A stretch of 64,000 nucleotides of DNA from Manis javanica (lineage: Eukaryota > Chordata > Mammalia > Pholidota > Manidae): NCBI RefSeq assembly GCF_040802235.1, contig NC_133174.1:106893647-106957646 (forward strand), in the 5' to 3' direction. The notes below the pieces were generated by a model, which worked only from the letters and a program-made list of their open reading frames with translations, was not told the DNA's origin and did not search any database. Shown here piece after piece: positions 37,509 through 64,000 of the stretch (the stretch's first letter is position 1; the number at the start of each line of letters is the position of its first letter). The position numbers were made by a program, and so were the translations under genes.

Positions 37509-40305
37509 ACTTGTGGCACATTAACCAGCTGTGTTTTTTTGTATTCATTCACTTTCCATTTGGCAACTTCTGTCACATTAGCACAGTAACCAGTAAGTTG
37601 TTTTCTGCTTTCTAAAAGGTTTTTACCATCACTGTCTGTATCACTCAGCCTTAGAGAACAGAAACTGAGCTTAGACAGTTACTAAAATTTACCTATCAGA
37701 CCAAACTGAAATGGTACTTGGCTGCTTGTTCCCCCATCTGAGCCCAATTCTCCAGCCCAGACACATCTCTTTACGGGAATAGCTGGGGAAAAGAAAAATG
37801 GCAACAGTTCTATAGCTCTTAATACAACCAGTCTGAAGGGTTTCCCTACTCACAGACCCCTTCCATTTATTGCAAGCTCAGCCTCACTGTCCAACAATAC
37901 TTTCTGAAACTGAAGTGGGCCATGCTGCCTCACACCACAGCACCACACTGTGACGGCAGCAAGGTGACTTGAGGATTGGAGGCAATGAAACTGGGAAGGT
38001 TCAGTCGCCACCCTTACTTATTTTTGTCTTCTTTCCATCTTCGCACAGATCGTCACTTGTCCCTGCCATCCCTGTGAGGCTGCCTTGCCTGGCTGCAAAG
38101 TTTTAAAACACCAAAGACTAAATTACATTACAAGCAGTTACTTGCGGGCATGTCAGAATATATATTTATGTAGACCAGCACTGGAAGGGAACACAGAACA
38201 CTAAAGACACTTGATGTGGTGAGACTGCGGGTAATTATCCTTTCTTCTTTTTTTAACTGTTACATTTGTACAGTAAATATAAAAGTAGGGAAAATATTAT
38301 TAGAGCAACAGGTGAGGGGGTGGAAAACTAGACACGTCTCTTTGGAGAACAAAAAAATATATCTCAAATACAACAGCCCTCCTAATTTGACTTCTGGCTC
38401 AGATGACTGAACAGTTCCAAGCAGTAACTCTCCGAACTGAAAATACTTACTGCCAGCCCTTTTACTCTTCCTTCCTCTTTCCCAAAGAATGTGCTCCCAA
38501 AGCTATTCTTTGACAGATCTTTGCTGAACAAACCCTGATGAAAGAAATGTTAGACGTTCTGAAATAATACATTTTCACTGACTCAACAAGCATCTCCTCT
38601 GTGGAGGACATAGGAGAACCCACTGAAAATCCGCAATATTCATATATCATGAAGTTGTTGCATATAAACTGCCTTGCTTACTGAAAGTAAGAGAACAAAC
38701 TCATTCAGTCCCCAGGAATCCTTAACAAAAAAACTATGTTCTTAGAGAACAAAATTTTTAAGTAGCGATTATAAGTTTAGTTTTTATTACACAGGGAACT
38801 AGATGGATTACGATTCATAAATTTGGGGCCTAGTTTTCTTCTAACTTTTGGAAATGAGAGATTTATGAGGCTAGGCAGCAACAATGATAAATAGAAATCA
38901 CTTCAAATTCAGGGGTCCTAAGTGTTATTACATGCCAACTGGGTTTTTAGTTCATTAGTTGTGGGTTAAAGGTAGACATTTCCCTACAACATACGTCAAC
39001 CAGTAAAACTTTTGACCTATACTTTGAAATATGACTGCTGTATTTTAAAACTTTGAAAAAAACCACATTGAACTATTACAAAAGGAGGGTATTTTATAAC
39101 AGCAGTGTCCGAATTTCCCCATCACTCAGGTAATTTAAATTTATCCTAGGCACATAATAATAAGACAACTCAAAACAATCTTAACACAAACAGCCAAAAC
39201 TTCCACTGTCCTCCTCCCTTTTCATTCTTGTGATCTACCAACTCAAGTTGAACAAATAAAGGATGGAAACAGATCACAATTTCATAGTTCCGGGATTTTT
39301 CCTTTCTCCCAAATTTAAGTCAACAGCAGCCATAAAAAAGTGATAAAGTGAGGGGGTTCTATACAAAGTATAAAAGATTAAACCGTGACGGATACAAAAA
39401 ATAAACTGAAAGGTTTAATAATGTTTGAAATGAAATACGCTTATTACATAACAGACAGACTTAAAATATGTTCAACATCATTGTAGCTTCATCCTTACAA
39501 AACGTGATCGCAGTTCACTGTCAATCGTTTCCAGTATTCAAACAGTGACTTAAGCACAGCTTAGATGGAAATAATGTACTTACATTGGCACAACAGTAGT
39601 CCCAATAGTTTATATTTGAAAACCATTTTTAAGTAACCTATTAAGAATCTTTAGAACTAATGTTCACATTTTCAACTCAATAAGTCTACGGGTTAGTTTG
39701 CTTTTTGGTTTGTTTGTTGGTTTGGGGGTGGAGGTAGGGACCAAAACCAACATACATAATTTCCAGAGCAGACTATATATGGTATTACACAAGTCAATTT
39801 TCAAATTCCAGATTTGCTTTTTTCAGCAATGCCTTCATTCTGTTAACAAAAGTGGCCTCCTGTATATTTCTACAAGTCCATTTATAACATAGTCAACGTA
39901 CAGGAATAATAATTTCCCATGAGTGCAGTTGGGGTGGGGGTGAGGGTGGGCATCCTTATGGAGCTAATAGTAGTACTGTCCCATGGTGTGAGAGTAAAGT
40001 TTCTCTCTCACTGACACTTTCTCTCAATTTCACCTCCCCCAGTACGATTTCATTCATAATCTGGATTTTTAAGCCGGAAAGTTATTATGGGCAATCCAAA
40101 ATAACCCAAGGAACTTGCTAAAGTTCTATCAGTGAGCAGCTTCTTACTGAAGGGCTGAAGGAATTAAATAGAAGGCACAGTAGCACTGAAAGCTTTCAGA
40201 TCACAGTAATCTGTTTGTGTATATATTTGTGTGTGTGTGTGTGTGTGTATATCCCACACTTTCTTTCTTGTTGTTAAAAATGTCTGCTGAACGATTAGAA
40301 AATCC
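37509..40305 (-). other. Interval between AKAP14 3' end and NKAP stop codon
   Basis: 2.8 kb between convergent genes. No repeat family was recognised over most of it, and it probably includes the NKAP 3' UTR. Possible minus-strand AATAAA signals (TTTATT on plus) occur at several points, for example 37866-37871; I cannot choose the one in use. Confidence 0.5.
40229..40250. repeat. (TG)n microsatellite
   Basis: Short TG run just beyond the NKAP stop codon, in the 3' UTR. Confidence 0.85.
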
Positions 40306-60357
<20,052 letters not shown>

Positions 60358-60544
60358 CACTGCCGCTCGTTGTCCGAAACGGCAGGAGTAACGGGCGGCT
60401 CCGTAGCTGAAGAAGCTCTCAGCGGCCGGACTGCCGGAACCTTGCAAACAGTTCCGGGTACTTCCGAAAAATCCCTCCCCGGACCTAGGCGGTCCCCCAG
60501 AGGAACAGGATGTGTGTATCGGCATAAAGAAGCCGGTGGAGCAG

Positions 60545-61011
60545 CGGATCCGTCGATCGTTCCGGTTAGTGAGGCTGCTCACGTCTAAACTGCACAGTGT
60601 CATTATATGTATGTATCTGGCAACTCTTGTTTTAGTTCACTTCCAAGATGATGAGTTTTTTAATACACAGAAATCTGTTCGTTATAGTAATAACGAAAAC
60701 GTTTGAAACATTACAAGCATTACCAAAACCTGGCACAGAGACACAATTTTGAGCAATGCTGTTGCAGAAATGGCGCAAATAAAATTGCTGGAGGAAGAGT
60801 TGCCAGAAACCTTCAATTTGTAAAAACGCATCATCTTCGAAGTGAACTAAAACAAGGCATGCCTACATATACACTCCTACACGCATACACATACGCACAG
60901 ATATATACATATAATGACACTGGCTTTGTTGTTCATACCGATGCTCATTGAAATGTGTCCTGGGATCAATCGTCGCTCCTCAGGTAGCTCAATTAGAGGC
61001 TGAAGAAAGAA
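60545..61011. other. Palindrome spacer, 467 bp
   Basis: Unique sequence between the arms. It contains a 245-bp inverted-repeat transposon remnant and a CA/TA-rich stretch (60865-60920). It is the region between two outward-facing NKAP promoters. Confidence 0.93.
60619..60863. mobile_element. Tc1/mariner-like element remnant with 35-bp terminal inverted repeats
   Basis: 60619-60653 and the reverse complement of 60829-60863 match at 31 of 35 positions (shared TTGTTTTAGTTCACTTC). The inner sequence resembles a dispersed mammalian DNA transposon as I remember it. Its symmetry axis (60741) differs from the palindrome axis (60778), so it is an independent structure. Confidence 0.75.
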
Positions 61012-61198
61012 CTGCTCCACCGGCTTCTTTATGCCGATACACACATCCTGTTCCTCTGGGGGACCGCCTAGGTCCGGGGAGGGATTTTTCGGAAGTACCC
61101 GGAACTGTTTGCAAGGTTCCGGCAGTCCGGCCGCTGAGAGCTTCTTCAGCTACGGAGCCGCCCGTTACTCCTGCCGTTTCGGACAACGAGCGGCAGTG

Positions 61199-61569
61199 AT
61201 GACTCCGGTGTCTGGTTCGCGCAGGCCGGAGCGGGAGGCCTCGGGCTTCGGGGGGAAACGTCGCAGTTCGTCGAGGAGCCCCAGGCCCAGTAAAGCCGCC
61301 CGCTCCCCGCGGGGCCGCCGCTCGCGCTCGCGCTCGCGTTCTTGCTCTCGGTCCGGAGACCGGAATGGCCTCAGCCAAGGCTCCCGAAACCAGTCCTATC
61401 GCTCCCGCTCGCGGTCACGCTCTCGAGAGCGGCCCTCTGCGCCACGGGGCACCCCCTTCGCTTCTGCCTCCTCGTCCGCCCATTACGGCGGCTACTCGCG
61501 CCCCTACGGGGGCGACAAGCCGTGGCCTAGCCTTCTGGACAAGGAAAGGGAGGAGAGCCTGCGGCGGAA
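61199..61569 (+). CDS. NKAP: NKAP second copy, exon 1
   Basis: Mirror image of 60357-59987. The translation from MTPVSGSR to EESLRR is the same as in the left copy over its whole length. Donor GTGAGT at 61570-61575. Open, with intact splice signal and 5' flank, so nothing in view marks it as a pseudogene. Whether the rest of the gene follows is outside the window. Confidence 0.93.
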
Positions 61570-63974
<2,405 letters not shown>

Positions 63975-64000
63975 TAAGTGATTAAAAGTTTTTTGTAATA

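Larger units (their letters stand above)
60358..61198. promoter_or_regulatory. Bidirectional region between the two NKAP start codons
   Basis: 841 bp: each arm contributes about 187 bp of CpG-rich 5' flank and the spacer lies in the middle. Each arm has an ETS-type CGGAAGT (61090-61096 on plus, mirrored at 60466-60460). Transcripts would run outward on both sides. Confidence 0.65.

Noticed and set aside
60619-60863. Inner inverted repeat as the centre of the palindrome
   Set aside because: Its axis is 60741 while the arms mirror about 60778, so it is a separate transposon-like structure.

Overview
The window is mammalian genomic DNA. It carries the spliced genes NDUFA1, AKAP14 and NKAP and the intronless RNF113A, which together match the block at human Xq24, so this is very probably X-chromosome sequence. 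Repeats are L1, L2, MIR and hAT/Tigger-type elements, with no primate Alu, bovine Bov or canid SINEs seen. From memory, the 3' end of the youngest L1 (near 3.4-3.7 kb) and the poly-T-headed repeat near 46.47 kb look like those of pangolins. That species guess is low-confidence.

Layout. 1-3690: 5'-cut, decayed L1 in NDUFA1 intron 2. 4039-4128: NDUFA1 exon 2 (minus). 4172-12670: an 8.5 kb gammaretroviral provirus with 4-bp target duplications (GTGT) and two LTRs that look identical, inserted antisense in NDUFA1 intron 1, 43 bp from exon 2. 13510-13611: NDUFA1 exon 1. 13612-13924: short CpG-rich divergent promoter. 13925-14959: RNF113A (plus). 15-25 kb: intergenic, old repeats only. 25.05-37.4 kb: AKAP14, five coding exons (plus), 187 codons, with an L2 that was split by an L1 that was split by an LTR element. 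40.3-60.36 kb: complete NKAP, nine coding exons (minus), 415 codons; intron 2 holds a 7.4 kb L1 nest.

The right end is a large palindrome. Everything from 57556 to 60544 recurs inverted at 61012-64000 (left + right coordinate = 121556), around a 467-bp unique spacer that carries a small inverted-repeat transposon. NKAP exons 1 and 2 are therefore present twice, head to head. The right arm is cut by the window edge, so the second NKAP copy may be complete or partial.

Function. NDUFA1 (complex I subunit) and RNF113A (spliceosomal RING/CCCH protein) share a divergent promoter. AKAP14 (PKA anchoring in cilia) and NKAP (transcription and splicing regulator) converge tail to tail. The two most notable objects are the NKAP palindrome and the very young provirus beside an essential splice acceptor. 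Relative to the human order as I remember it, the NDUFA1-RNF113A pair is also inverted.
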